From: JBEKCB01 sp052139675
GTDB taxonomy: Bacteria > Planctomycetota > Brocadiia > CAIUPP01
DNA length: 64,000 bases
Assembly (NCBI GenBank): GCA_052139675.1
Contig: JBKQWE010000026.1
Span: 1 to 64,000 of the forward strand
Reading direction: 5' to 3'
Position 1 is the first letter of the stretch. Each line of letters starts with the position of its first letter. The position numbers and the translations under genes are program-made. Of the stretch, positions 41,092 through 49,338 are shown in pieces. The notes below the pieces were generated by a model. That model was not told where the DNA came from. It ran no database searches and saw nothing but the letters and a program-made list of their open reading frames with translations.

Positions 41092-42593
41092 GGTCCCGCG
41101 TCGGCGACACAATGGATAAGTGCAGCCAGCAACCCCACCAGCGCGGCCTCCGAGTCCGGGCTGAAGATGGCCGAGTTGGAGCCGTACCCGCCCAACGGGA
41201 ATTCCGCCGCGGTGGGCAGATAACCCAGGTATCCGTTGCATTCCTCCGCGACGATCACGCGCATCGGCGCGCAGCGTTTCCTGAGTTCCACGCTGTAGGC
41301 GCCGAAGGGTTCGCCGGGCAGGCCGGCCAGCGCCACGTCCCCGATCCGCACCGCGAAGAGCGGATGTCGAACCGGCCCGCCGGCGAGCGCCTCGACGGTC
41401 AAGCCGGTCCAACTCAGATGCGTGTCCTCCGCCGTATAGCTCAGGCGTTCGATTTCGTCGGAAAGCGGTTTCAACCGCTTCCACTTGTCCGGAACATTTG
41501 AAGCCCGCACTTCATGGAACTCCCGGCGAACCGTTTCCCGGGCCTTGTTCGCCTGCTCCGCCGAACGCGGATAATCGTCCCGGACCGGCAGCTCGACGGT
41601 GGTCGAATCCGCCCGCATGTTCGTCACCGGCTGCCATATCGCCGCCCGCAGCGCCTCCAGCAATTGTCGCGCGACCTGTTCGCCGGTCCGTTCCGCCAGC
41701 GCCCGCGACTTTTCGCCGACCAGCGGCGCCTGGTCGCCGCAGGGGCCGGTGAAGAAAACCGCCCCGCCGCCGAATTCGCGCCCCAGCGCCCGGCGCAGAT
41801 AAAACGGATAATCGCCGCTGTGATGGACGCTCCTGCCCTGGCGCGCCACGTTGGCCGTAATCGGATGCGCGGCCCAGCGGCTGATGCTGCCCAACGGCCG
41901 GCCATCGGCTGCCCTGAAAAAGATCCCCTGGATCAGCGGGTCGTCCGGCTCGTCCAGGGTCAAATCCCGAGGCACAGGCGGCAGCGGATCGCGCAACGGA
42001 GGCCATTGCGCGGACGCGGGATAAGGATGCCTCAGCGCAATCTCCGGCCCGACCATCAACCCCTTCAAGGCGAGTTCCAGCAGCTCCGCGCAGCCGGCCT
42101 GTCCGTCCGGGCGCACGTCGAAACCGTAATAGAAAGTGAAGGTCCCGACGCCGTCGAATCTCTTCCGCCGCTTGACCACGCCGGCCGGGCGCGGCGCCGT
42201 TTCGACATAAGCCATCGAGGCCGGTTGCGCCGCGCGCAGCGCCTGATCGGCGACTTCGGCAAACCGAGCGGCCAGCCGATCGAGATCGAACTCAGCCGGG
42301 CTGTCCAATGGAACGCCGTGGTTCTGCGTGCAGAACACGCCCACCTGTTCCGGCGTCGCGCCGATGGTCCGGGCGACCTGGTCCCGGATTCTCAGGCAGG
42401 TCGCCGGCAGCATGGAAAGCATGTCGCAGTTCATGACGGCGACCGGCGGGCGCCGGCCCTTGCGCAGGACCAGCGCGTTCGCCTCGATGTCGTCTTCAAA
42501 CGGCAACGCCGTCGCCCACGTGCCTCGCAGGCTCGCCCGGCCGAAGCCGACACTTACGGCGTCGGCTTTGACGGCATGAGCTTTGGAAAGCAT
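41088..42593 (-). CDS. neutral/alkaline ceramidase-like protein
   Basis: This 501-residue protein has the layout of the neutral ceramidase-like family seen in Planctomycetes and relatives. Blocks are VSVGFGRASLRG near the start, VFCTQNHGVPLDSP, SRWAAHPITANV, SGDYPFYLRRALGREFG, VFFTGPCGDQAPLVG, LAGLPGEPFGAYSVELRK and EECNGYLGYLPTAAEFPLGGYG. True ceramidases split the amide of ceramide at a Zn site, and the NHG and AHP histidines fit such ligands. Many bacterial members are uncharacterised and may act on other amides. No signal peptide is evident from the ATG at 42593, chosen because GGAG lies six bases upstream. It follows the aldo/keto reductase by 20 bp. Confidence 0.7.
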   Translation of the reverse strand: MLSKAHAVKADAVSVGFGRASLRGTWATALPFEDDIEANALVLRKGRRPPVAVMNCDMLSMLPATCLRIRDQVARTIGATPEQVGVFCTQNHGVPLDSPAEFDLDRLAARFAEVADQALRAAQPASMAYVETAPRPAGVVKRRKRFDGVGTFTFYYGFDVRPDGQAGCAELLELALKGLMVGPEIALRHPYPASAQWPPLRDPLPPVPRDLTLDEPDDPLIQGIFFRAADGRPLGSISRWAAHPITANVARQGRSVHHSGDYPFYLRRALGREFGGGAVFFTGPCGDQAPLVGEKSRALAERTGEQVARQLLEALRAAIWQPVTNMRADSTTVELPVRDDYPRSAEQANKARETVRREFHEVRASNVPDKWKRLKPLSDEIERLSYTAEDTHLSWTGLTVEALAGGPVRHPLFAVRIGDVALAGLPGEPFGAYSVELRKRCAPMRVIVAEECNGYLGYLPTAAEFPLGGYGSNSAIFSPDSEAALVGLLAALIHCVADAGP

Positions 42594-42613
42594 GGTACGC
42601 TCCACAGCGCAAG

Positions 42614-43522
42614 TCAATCCTCAAGGTTCAGCCGGCGCAGTTCCTCCGGCGCGAGTTGGACCTCCAGCGCCCGCAAGGCGCCGCGGAGATGATCGGCCGA
42701 GCTTGTCCCGATGATGCCGAAAGTCGGGAACGGCTGACAGAGCACGTAGGCGAGGGCGATGTTGATCGGCTGAACGCCGCGTTTTGCGGCCAGTTCCCTG
42801 GCGCGCGTCAGCCGCTGGAAATTGTCCTCGCTGTACCAGCAGCGGGCGAACTCCGGTTCCGAGCGGTCTCCCGGCTTCGCGCGCCCGGCGAAAAAGCCGC
42901 ACGCCTGGCTCGACCAGGAGACGAGCGGCATCTGCGTGCGGCGGAACCACTCGCGCGAGGGCGCGTCGGACGAGGCGAGGCATCCGCTCACCGGCGCCTC
43001 GACCATCCGCGCGAGGCTGAAGTGGTTGCTGATCGCCGCAAAGCCGGCCAGGCCGCGCGAGCGCGCGTACTGGTTCGCGGCTTCGACGCGCTCGAGGCTC
43101 CAGTTCGATCCGCCGATGACGCGCATCCGCCCGGCCCGCCGATGCTCATCCAGCGCATCCACGAATTCACCGACCGGGACCTCTGGGTTGTCGCGGTGGA
43201 GCATGTAGAGGTCCACGTAATCCGTCTGCAGGCGCTCCAGGCTCTCCATGAACTGAACGGTGAGGTCCTTCGGCGTGCAGAACGGCGTGTGCGCGCCCTT
43301 GTCGAGGATGATGACCCGCCCGCGGATATCCCGGCTCTTCACCCACTGCCCGAGGGTTTTTTCGCACGCCCCGTAGCCGTAGATCCAGGCGGTGTCGAAG
43401 CAGTTCCCGCCGGAGTTGATGAACTCATCGTAGACCACTTCCGCGCGCGCCAGGTCCTGGATCGCGCCCATGACCACGCGCGAGACGGGCGCTTCGATCC
43501 CCGGTATCCGGCCGAATTTCAT
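42614..43522 (-). CDS. aldo/keto reductase
   Basis: The 302-residue protein is an aldo/keto reductase TIM barrel. NCFDTAWIYGYGACEKTLGQW holds the catalytic Asp and Tyr, VIILDKGAH the catalytic Lys, and DYVDLYMLHRDNP the catalytic-site His. The NADP-binding end of the barrel includes FPTFGIIGTSSADHLRGALRA. It would reduce a carbonyl of a sugar or similar compound with NAD(P)H. The ATG at 43522 is preferred because GGAAAGGG precedes it; a longer in-frame start adds 23 residues without a ribosome site and would overlap the promoter. It is the first gene of a two-gene unit with the ceramidase-like gene. Confidence 0.88.
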   Translation of the reverse strand: MKFGRIPGIEAPVSRVVMGAIQDLARAEVVYDEFINSGGNCFDTAWIYGYGACEKTLGQWVKSRDIRGRVIILDKGAHTPFCTPKDLTVQFMESLERLQTDYVDLYMLHRDNPEVPVGEFVDALDEHRRAGRMRVIGGSNWSLERVEAANQYARSRGLAGFAAISNHFSLARMVEAPVSGCLASSDAPSREWFRRTQMPLVSWSSQACGFFAGRAKPGDRSEPEFARCWYSEDNFQRLTRARELAAKRGVQPINIALAYVLCQPFPTFGIIGTSSADHLRGALRALEVQLAPEELRRLNLED

Positions 43523-43562
43523 ATGGCGGCCCTTTCCTGTGGCAATCACCTGCCGGGACCGG

Positions 43563-43591
43563 ATACTAACCGCAGCCCGCCGATTATTCAA
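43563..43591 (-). promoter_or_regulatory. promoter of the aldo/keto reductase operon
   Basis: On the minus strand, TTGAAT and TAGTAT are 17 bp apart, about 40 bp before the chosen start codon. This supports the downstream start, because a longer reading would place the promoter inside the coding sequence. Confidence 0.55.
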
Positions 43592-43645
43592 GCGGGCGGC
43601 GGCGCATAGGGGTTTTCCCTACGCCAAGAATGGGCGCGCGCCCGA

Positions 43646-43673
43646 TTGATCGCCGCCGCCGGTCTGGTAAGAT
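43646..43673 (+). promoter_or_regulatory. possible promoter of a small RNA
   Basis: TTGATC and TAAGAT are 16 bp apart on the plus strand. No gene follows within 270 bp, but a strong terminator ends about 120 bp downstream. It would start the small-RNA candidate. Confidence 0.4.
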
Positions 43674-43679
43674 GCCGAA

Positions 43680-43792
43680 TGTGGGGCGAGAGCCGGTCGC
43701 GAGGGTGTGCGGGAAGATGTGCGGGGGCAAACCCGGACGGCTGGATCGAAGCAAGGCGGTTCGACGTGGAAACGTCGAGCCGTCTTCTTTTT
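43680..43792 (+). ncRNA. candidate small non-coding RNA
   Basis: A transcript from the promoter at 43646-43673 to the terminator at 43755-43792 would be about 110 bases long. It lies between the divergent aldo/keto reductase and 2-hydroxyacid dehydrogenase promoters. I find no convincing open frame with a ribosome site, and it does not match SRP RNA, tmRNA, RNase P or a riboswitch I can recall. The evidence is the orphan terminator plus the promoter. Confidence 0.4.
43755..43792 (+). terminator. strong intrinsic terminator, orphan
   Basis: A 13-bp stem (two wobble pairs) with loop GGAA is followed directly by TTCTTTTT. On the minus strand no T-run follows, so it works only for plus-strand transcription. 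Yet the nearest upstream plus-strand gene ends about 20 kb away, so it must serve a short local transcript or stop readthrough into the next promoter. Confidence 0.75.
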
Positions 43793-43898
43793 AACGGTCA
43801 GTTGGGCGCCTGCGGTTTGAGCGGTTCGGCCGGCCGAGGCGGCGGGCAGCAGGACAACCGGGATCGCCCGCTCCGGCGCGAATTCGATCCGCCGATTC

Positions 43899-43927
43899 TT
43901 GACAGGTATGGACAGGCGGCGTAACAT
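43899..43927 (+). promoter_or_regulatory. sigma70-like promoter of the 2-hydroxyacid dehydrogenase gene
   Basis: TTGACA and TAACAT are 17 bp apart, about 30 bp before the start codon at 43956. It lies after the orphan terminator, which would insulate it. Confidence 0.65.
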
Positions 43928-43955
43928 GACGCGGATCAATTTTAAGGAGTCCGGC

Positions 43956-44963
43956 ATGAAGATGCGTTTCAGCGGCATAATGCCCCAAGGCATCGAGAAG
44001 CTGTTCGTCCGCGACGACCTGCGCAGCGTGATGGCCGAGTTCGGCAGCTACACCGCGCACGCGTTCGACGGGGGCGCCGATCACACGGCGGAGTTGATCC
44101 CGCTCCTGCGCGAGACGGACGTGGCGCTGACGGCGTGGAGCAGCCCGCGCCTGCCGCTCGACATCCTGCGCGATAAACCGCGGCGGCTGAAGTACGTCTG
44201 CAACGTCTCCGGCGGTCTCAAGGGCTGGATCCCCAGGGAATACATCGAGGCGGGAATCCTGGTGACGAACTGGGGCGACGGGCCGATGTGGTACCTGGCC
44301 GAGGGGAACCTGACGCTGATCCTGGCCTGCACGCGCGAGATGCCGCGCCTGCGCCGCCACATGCTCGAGCAGCCGACGTGGCTGTACAACTACGCCTCGC
44401 CCTATCCGACGCTCCGCCGGAAGACCGTCGGCTTCATGGGGTTCGGCGCGGTCGGGCGGCTGCTGCTCGGGCTGCTGGCGCCGTTCGAGGTCAAGGCCAT
44501 CGCCTACGATCCCTACGTCGCCGCGCTGCCCGAACCGGTCGCGCGCTGCGGGACGCTCGAGGAGCTTTTTGAGCAGTCCGACGTCCTCACCATCCAGGCT
44601 GGCCTGACGGAGGAGACCACCGGGCTGGTCGGGCGCGCGCTGCTCGACCGGCTCAAGCGCAACGCCATTTTCATCAACACCGCCCGCGGCAAGATCGTGC
44701 GGGAGAAGGAGCTGATCGAGTTCCTGCGGGCCCGGCCGGACGTGTTTGCGGGGCTGGACGTTTTCGAGCAGGAGCCTACGCCGAAGGATTCGCCGCTGCT
44801 GCAGATGGACAACGTCATCTGCTATCCGCACAGCATCTGCGAGGTGGGCGAGGCGATGTTCGCGGAGTCCGCCAGCTACGCCGCGGCCAACATCCGCGCG
44901 TTCTGCACCGGCAAGCCGGTCGTCGCGCAGATCACGGCGGAGAAATACGGCCGCATGACGTAG
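43956..44963 (+). CDS. D-isomer-specific 2-hydroxyacid dehydrogenase family protein
   Basis: The 335-residue protein has the D-2-hydroxyacid dehydrogenase fold. The NAD-binding motif is KTVGFMGFGAVGRLLLGLL near residue 153, and INTARGKIVREKELIEFL with GLDVFEQEP supplies the conserved Arg/Glu region. The final catalytic His is in ICYPHSICEVGEAMFAES, where the usual 'TPH.A' reads YPHSI. It would oxidise or reduce a 2-hydroxy or 2-keto acid, or a related sugar acid, with NAD(H). The ATG at 43956 follows AAGGAG; an earlier in-frame start overlaps the promoter. It is a single-gene unit convergent with the TIM-barrel isomerase. Confidence 0.85.
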   Translation: MKMRFSGIMPQGIEKLFVRDDLRSVMAEFGSYTAHAFDGGADHTAELIPLLRETDVALTAWSSPRLPLDILRDKPRRLKYVCNVSGGLKGWIPREYIEAGILVTNWGDGPMWYLAEGNLTLILACTREMPRLRRHMLEQPTWLYNYASPYPTLRRKTVGFMGFGAVGRLLLGLLAPFEVKAIAYDPYVAALPEPVARCGTLEELFEQSDVLTIQAGLTEETTGLVGRALLDRLKRNAIFINTARGKIVREKELIEFLRARPDVFAGLDVFEQEPTPKDSPLLQMDNVICYPHSICEVGEAMFAESASYAAANIRAFCTGKPVVAQITAEKYGRMT

Positions 44964-45011
44964 GCGGCCGCACGGCGCGCGGCCGGAGGCTGAACTCTGC
45001 CGTCCTGCGCC

Positions 45012-45848
45012 TTATGCCTTTGCCTTCTTCGCCTTTCCCTTCGTCGCTTCCTTCAGCAGCTTGCGGGTGAGCTTGACGTAGACAGGGAAGGCGACTTCCG
45101 GCTCTTCCAGATCCGGTTCCCACTTCTTTTCCCACTCGAAAGACAGGTACCGGTCGTATCCGGTGCTCATGATCAGCGCGAGCAGTTTCTTCAGGTCCAA
45201 CTGGCCGGTGCCGGGCAGCTTGCTCTTGATCTTCCCGTCCACCATGGCGGCGTCCTTGAAGTGGACGTGCATGAGGCAATCGCGGAGGGCGGCGCAGGTG
45301 ATCTCCGGCGCTTCCGAGAAGTAGCCGTTGGCCGCGTCCCAGCAGGCGCCGACCCGCGGCGAGCCGACGGAGGCGATGAGGGCCTTCAGTCGAGCCCCGT
45401 TCGTCCAGTCGTCGTGCGTCTCCAGCGCGATGTTGACGCCGGTCTTCTCGGCAGCCCCGGCCACGCGCTTCACGCCTTCCGCCACGCGCGCCATGTTGGC
45501 CTTCTCGTCGAGCTGCTTGGAGAACACGCCGCCGAACAGCCGCAGCGTCGGGCAGCCGATGTCCTTCGCGGTCTCCAGGAAGCATTGCGCGAGCCGGATG
45601 CTCTCCTTGAGCTTGGCCGGATCGTCCATCGTGAAGCTGCTGTAGCCCATGATGGCGGCGATCTGGATGCCTTGCGAATCGAAGAGCTTGCGGATGCGCG
45701 CGCGCTCCGCAGGCGTCTCCTCCGGGCCGATGTGCTCGCCGGCGACGCCGCGCAGCTCGACGCCGTCGAAACCCATCGCCTTCGCGTTTGCGGCAATCTG
45801 CTCGAGCGTCCACTTGGGACATCCGAGCGTGGCAAAAGAAAGTTTCAT
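45012..45848 (-). CDS. sugar phosphate isomerase/epimerase (AP_endonuc_2 TIM barrel)
   Basis: The 278-residue protein has the xylose-isomerase-like TIM barrel. It starts KLSFATLGCPKWTLEQIAANAKAMGFDGVELRG; the metal-site region includes GVNIALETHDDWTN (Glu, His), VGACWDAANGY (Asp) and MHVHFKDA (His). The C-terminus is lysine/alanine-rich. It probably interconverts ketoses and aldoses or epimerises a keto-sugar, acting with the many sugar oxidoreductases around it. The ATG at 45848 follows GGAGGAGA. A strong promoter lies 70-100 bp upstream. Confidence 0.85.
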   Translation of the reverse strand: MKLSFATLGCPKWTLEQIAANAKAMGFDGVELRGVAGEHIGPEETPAERARIRKLFDSQGIQIAAIMGYSSFTMDDPAKLKESIRLAQCFLETAKDIGCPTLRLFGGVFSKQLDEKANMARVAEGVKRVAGAAEKTGVNIALETHDDWTNGARLKALIASVGSPRVGACWDAANGYFSEAPEITCAALRDCLMHVHFKDAAMVDGKIKSKLPGTGQLDLKKLLALIMSTGYDRYLSFEWEKKWEPDLEEPEVAFPVYVKLTRKLLKEATKGKAKKAKA

Positions 45849-45916
45849 GCGGTCTCCTCCAAGGAATCCCTGCCGGGGGCGGCGGTCGCGTCCCAAAAGC
45901 CGGTCAAACGGGCAGC

Positions 45917-45945
45917 ATCCTACGCCTGCCCGAATCACCTGTCAA
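45917..45945 (-). promoter_or_regulatory. sigma70-like promoter of the TIM-barrel isomerase gene
   Basis: On the minus strand, TTGACA and TAGGAT are 17 bp apart. It lies between the second hairpin repeat and the isomerase start, which shows the gene is transcribed separately from paralogue F. Confidence 0.65.
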
Positions 45946-46005
45946 GGAATGGAAGGCCAATTTTCTCGGAGTTTGGCGTTTCACGCACAAGTTCCATAAC
46001 ACGCG

Positions 46006-46091
46006 GTCATTCCGAGCGCAGCGAGGAATCTCATACGCAGCGTGCGGGCAACGGTTTGTGGTATGAGACCCTTCGCTGCGCTCAGGGCGAC
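46006..46091. repeat. 86-bp hairpin repeat, copy 2
   Basis: The sequence is a close match to copy 1 at 25202-25286 in the same orientation, including GTCATTCCGAGCG at the left and CTTCGCTGCGCTCA near the right. The centre differs more than the arms. It lies 54 bp beyond the stop codon of paralogue F. Both copies in the window are next to members of the same gene family. Confidence 0.75.
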
Positions 46092-46144
46092 GCAGTGTGG
46101 GCTTGTGCGCGTTGCTTCCGGAACACGATATTCGATGCGGCGGC

Positions 46145-47419
46145 TCACCGGCCGGCCTCGCGCTTCGGCCCGAAGCGGGCGACCCATGCAGGCGTGGCGA
46201 CGAAGCCCAGGCCCTCCCAACTGGCCGGATCGGCGGTGGCTTCGATTTCAAAAAGCTTCCGCAGCGTCGGGTCATAAGGCGCCAGGGCGGTCCAGAGCAG
46301 GCCCGGCGGCACGCGCGCGGCGGGCTTCTCGCCATCAATCCGCTGGAATTCCGGGTTCTTGAGCTGCTGGTTCCACATGAAATCCCGGTTCGTGGCGATG
46401 AGGCGGGCGATGTCTTCCTTCGTGAAGACCAGGCCATGCTCCCACGCCGCCGCGATCGCGTCCACGTCCAGCCGGTAGTAGCGGCCGTTCGGGTGCACGC
46501 CCACCCAGTGCTTGAGCGAGCCATCCGGCTTGTAGTCCCACGGGCCGGCCGGGTCCCAGTAGTTCCAGACGAAATACTTGCCGTTCTCGCGGAGCCTCAT
46601 GCGCGACTTCTGCACGCGCATCCACTTCTCGACCCGTTCCCGGTAGATCGGTTTCTGCGTCACGTCGTACATGGCGATCATCCACAGGGTGATCGAGTTT
46701 TCCTTGTTGTCCGGCATGGAGACGCCGTCGGTTTTTCTCTGCTCGTATCCCTCGGTCCACTGGCCGGTCCGGCGGTCAATCCCGAAGGGCGGGATGACCC
46801 AGACCCCGCCGCCGTCCTTGGTCTCGCGCCAGGCGCCGCGCGATTCCCATTTCTCGAACGTGCGTTCGGCGAGCCGGATGTATTCCTCGGCCTTCGCACC
46901 GTATTCCTTCTTCAGGGCCGGCGACTTGAGGATCTCGCCGGCCATCAGCACGATGGGGCGAAAAAACCACGCGTCGCCCACCTCCGTATCCGTATAGCGC
47001 TCCTTCATGCCGTCGGGAAGGTACTCGAGGACGTCGCCGTTCTCATCCCTGGGCCAGCCGATGTACCCGTCCGGCTCCTTCACCCCGCGCTTCACCACGG
47101 AGTCGGTCCAGTCTATGAACCGGTCCACCCACTCGCGGTCGCCCGTGGCCATGTAGCCCTGGCAGAACCCGCTCAGGAACGGGCCGCCGACCACGTCGGC
47201 GATCGCCTCGCCCATGACCTGGTCGCACCAGCGCGTGCGGCTCTCGCGGAGGATGGTCTCCTTCCAACGCTGCATCCACTCCCTGGCGAGCGCCGGATCC
47301 ATGCGCGCTCCTGCCGTCGCCGCGTCGTTCGTCTGGCCCTGGGCGATGGAGAAACTGCACGGAAGAATCCCCGCGAGGAGCAGTCCGCAGATCGCGCCGC
47401 CGTACAATCTACGTGTCAT
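46145..47419 (-). CDS. secreted paralogue F of the unnamed helical-repeat family
   Basis: The 424-residue protein has a signal peptide (TRRLYGGAICGLLLAGILPC...FSIAQGQ) and the D/E/F-type core. Landmarks are SGFCQGYMATGDREWVDRF, GGVWVIPPFGIDRRTGQW, SMPDNKENSITLWMIAMYDV and HWVGVHPNGRYYRLDVDAIA. The usual GFYYGYM reads GFCQGYM, so two aromatic residues of the core are replaced and its activity may differ. The ATG at 47419 follows GAAAGGG, the leader shared with D and E. It is a single-gene unit with its own promoter. Confidence 0.75.
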   Translation of the reverse strand: MTRRLYGGAICGLLLAGILPCSFSIAQGQTNDAATAGARMDPALAREWMQRWKETILRESRTRWCDQVMGEAIADVVGGPFLSGFCQGYMATGDREWVDRFIDWTDSVVKRGVKEPDGYIGWPRDENGDVLEYLPDGMKERYTDTEVGDAWFFRPIVLMAGEILKSPALKKEYGAKAEEYIRLAERTFEKWESRGAWRETKDGGGVWVIPPFGIDRRTGQWTEGYEQRKTDGVSMPDNKENSITLWMIAMYDVTQKPIYRERVEKWMRVQKSRMRLRENGKYFVWNYWDPAGPWDYKPDGSLKHWVGVHPNGRYYRLDVDAIAAAWEHGLVFTKEDIARLIATNRDFMWNQQLKNPEFQRIDGEKPAARVPPGLLWTALAPYDPTLRKLFEIEATADPASWEGLGFVATPAWVARFGPKREAGR

Positions 47420-47486
47420 AGCGACCCTTTCCGATCCGTTCAACAAGCCGCGCCTTCATGCTGCGACAGGCTGACGCCAGCGAGCG

Positions 47487-47515
47487 ACTTTACCACAGGG
47501 AACCGGCAACCTCAA
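47487..47515 (-). promoter_or_regulatory. promoter of paralogue F (CCTTGTGG type)
   Basis: On the minus strand, TTGAGG and TAAAGT are 17 bp apart, with CCCTGTGG just before the -10. The -10 hexamer and its surroundings are the same as for the sulfatase-like gene at 47.6-49.0 kb. Confidence 0.5.
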
Positions 47516-47624
47516 TAGTCACGGCGCCGCGCGGCCGGCGATCAGCATGCGCGCGCCGCCGGGCTCCCGACCGGCCGGGATTGAGGTTCACCCGCCCCAT
47601 GAGGACAAGGGAGGCTTCCGTCCT

Positions 47625-49037
47625 TCACTGCGTGTAGCCGAGGCTCTTCAGTTGTCTGAGCAGCTCCGGATCCGGTTCATTCGCTTTCCCCGTATTGACC
47701 TTGGCAATTGAGGTCGGCCCCGTCGTCAAGGCTCGGAGTGCGGCCTCCGGACAGGCTTTCTTCAGGTCCGCGCCGGCGACGACCTTTTCGCGGTCGCCTG
47801 TCACCTCTTCCAGTTGGGCTTCGGCAAGCGTTCCCGGCGTGCCCAAAAGCTTGTGATGGTCCCATCGAACCGCTCTCAAGTTACACTCAAACTCCGCCAG
47901 CTCGCTGTAGATCAGGCGCTCGGGGACCGGCTTGTCGCTCAGAATCATGGGCGACAGGTCAATCCCTTGAATCTTCGAGGGGCACGGCAGTTGGAGAAGC
48001 CCCAGCGCCGTCGGCATCAGGTCAACATGGCTGACGTTTCCGGCCACGCGCTTGCCGGCCGGGATGACACCCGGCAGCCGCATGATCAGCGGCGCGTGCA
48101 GTTCCTCTTCGTACAGGCTGTTGCCGTGGTAGAGCAGGCCATGTTCAAGAAATGCCTCGCCGTGATCGGACAAAACGATCACCAGCGTCTTCCCGGAAAT
48201 CCCCAGGTCCTGAAGGAGTTGAAGGATCTTGCCGACATGCTCGTCCGTGAAGGCGATTCCCCCGTCGTAAAGAGCCTCCATATGCGCCAGGTCCCTGATC
48301 GAGATCCGCGACATGAGATCGTCTCGCTTCGCGCGCTGCATGATGGCGCGGCCGTTCTCCCGGCCTTTGTAATCGGGGTCGAATTTCCTGTCGAAGGGCG
48401 CGGGCGGATAATAGTCGCTATGGCAGTCCCAATAGTGCAGGAAGAGGAAGAAGTTCTCCCGGGAATGCTTCTTGAGCCATTCCGTGGCCAGATCCGTAAT
48501 CACGGGATTCCTGCGGACTGGGGGGGCGCGTAAAGCCGTCATCTTCAAGACCGTGAAGTCGTCATATGATTTGAAGCCGCGGTCGAATCCGAAGTGGTGA
48601 TCCAGCGAGGGACCATTGATGAAGGCCTGCGTCAAGTATCCGATTTTGGCCAGACACTGCGCCAGCGTCGGAACGCCTTCGCCCAGTTGACTGCGAATGG
48701 TCTCCACGCCGTGGACGCTGGGATAAAGGGAGGTGAACATGCTCATGTGCGACGGCACCGTCCAGGACGACGCCGAGGTCAAGTTCTCAAAAAGGACCCC
48801 TTCCCTGGCCAGTTGGTCGAGATGGGGCGAGGTGTCCTGGTTATAGCCGTAGCATTTCAGGTGGTCGGCGCGCAGGGTATCTATCGAGATGATCAGCAGA
48901 TTATACTTGATCGGCGGCGGCGGCGCGGCGGGGCGCCGACAGTCAAGGCCGATGAAGGAAATCAACACCAGGCAGCACAGAAAGCCTCGGACGCAACGCG
49001 AGGCAAGCCCGGAAGATGCCGCTTGGGTGCGCATCAT
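47625..49037 (-). CDS. sulfatase-like hydrolase/transferase (AlkP superfamily), copy 1
   Basis: The 470-residue protein has an N-terminal hydrophobic segment ending in GLDC, possibly a lipoprotein signal. The sulfatase/AlkP fold follows: IISIDTLRADHLKCYGY holds the first metal-binding Asp, and SDHGEAFLEHGLLYHG the late Asp and His. The nucleophile position reads SSWTVPSHMSMFTSLYP, so Thr93 stands where formylglycine sulfatases have Cys or Ser. This points to phosphotransferase- or phosphonate-hydrolase-like chemistry, or a non-FGly sulfatase. The C-terminus LKSLGYTQ is shared with copy 2. GGAG precedes the ATG at 49037; a longer reading would run over the promoter. Confidence 0.75.
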   Translation of the reverse strand: MMRTQAASSGLASRCVRGFLCCLVLISFIGLDCRRPAAPPPPIKYNLLIISIDTLRADHLKCYGYNQDTSPHLDQLAREGVLFENLTSASSWTVPSHMSMFTSLYPSVHGVETIRSQLGEGVPTLAQCLAKIGYLTQAFINGPSLDHHFGFDRGFKSYDDFTVLKMTALRAPPVRRNPVITDLATEWLKKHSRENFFLFLHYWDCHSDYYPPAPFDRKFDPDYKGRENGRAIMQRAKRDDLMSRISIRDLAHMEALYDGGIAFTDEHVGKILQLLQDLGISGKTLVIVLSDHGEAFLEHGLLYHGNSLYEEELHAPLIMRLPGVIPAGKRVAGNVSHVDLMPTALGLLQLPCPSKIQGIDLSPMILSDKPVPERLIYSELAEFECNLRAVRWDHHKLLGTPGTLAEAQLEEVTGDREKVVAGADLKKACPEAALRALTTGPTSIAKVNTGKANEPDPELLRQLKSLGYTQ

Positions 49038-49119
49038 CGAGAAGCACTCCGATACTTCAGATTGACGGAGGCCGCCCAGACCAGACGCTCCGAAGGCAGC
49101 CGGCGCCGCCAACGGGATG

Positions 49120-49148
49120 ACTTTACCACAAGGAACTAACCGCCGCAA
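49120..49148 (-). promoter_or_regulatory. promoter of sulfatase-like copy 1 (CCTTGTGG type)
   Basis: On the minus strand, TTGCGG and TAAAGT are 17 bp apart, with CCTTGTGG directly before the -10. The -35 is the same as for the YfhO gene. Confidence 0.5.
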
Positions 49149-49338
49149 TGGTTCCGGCCGCGGGCGACCGAAGTTCCCGCAGCCTTTTCGGCAAAGCTCA
49201 GGCGATTGTCCCGATGTTTTTTCGTTGCCGTTTGGTATTCCGCGAAGTAGAATGCCGCGGAGTCGGGCGACGTGGCCACCGGCCGGCCGCCGGTCCGGGA
49301 AATCATCCGACGGGTGTTATAACAGTGAGGGAACGGCC

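Noticed and set aside
25202..46091. CRISPR or transposon reading of the two hairpin repeats
   Set aside because: There are only two copies 21 kb apart, no regular spacers, no cas genes and no transposase. A dispersed hairpin repeat fits better.
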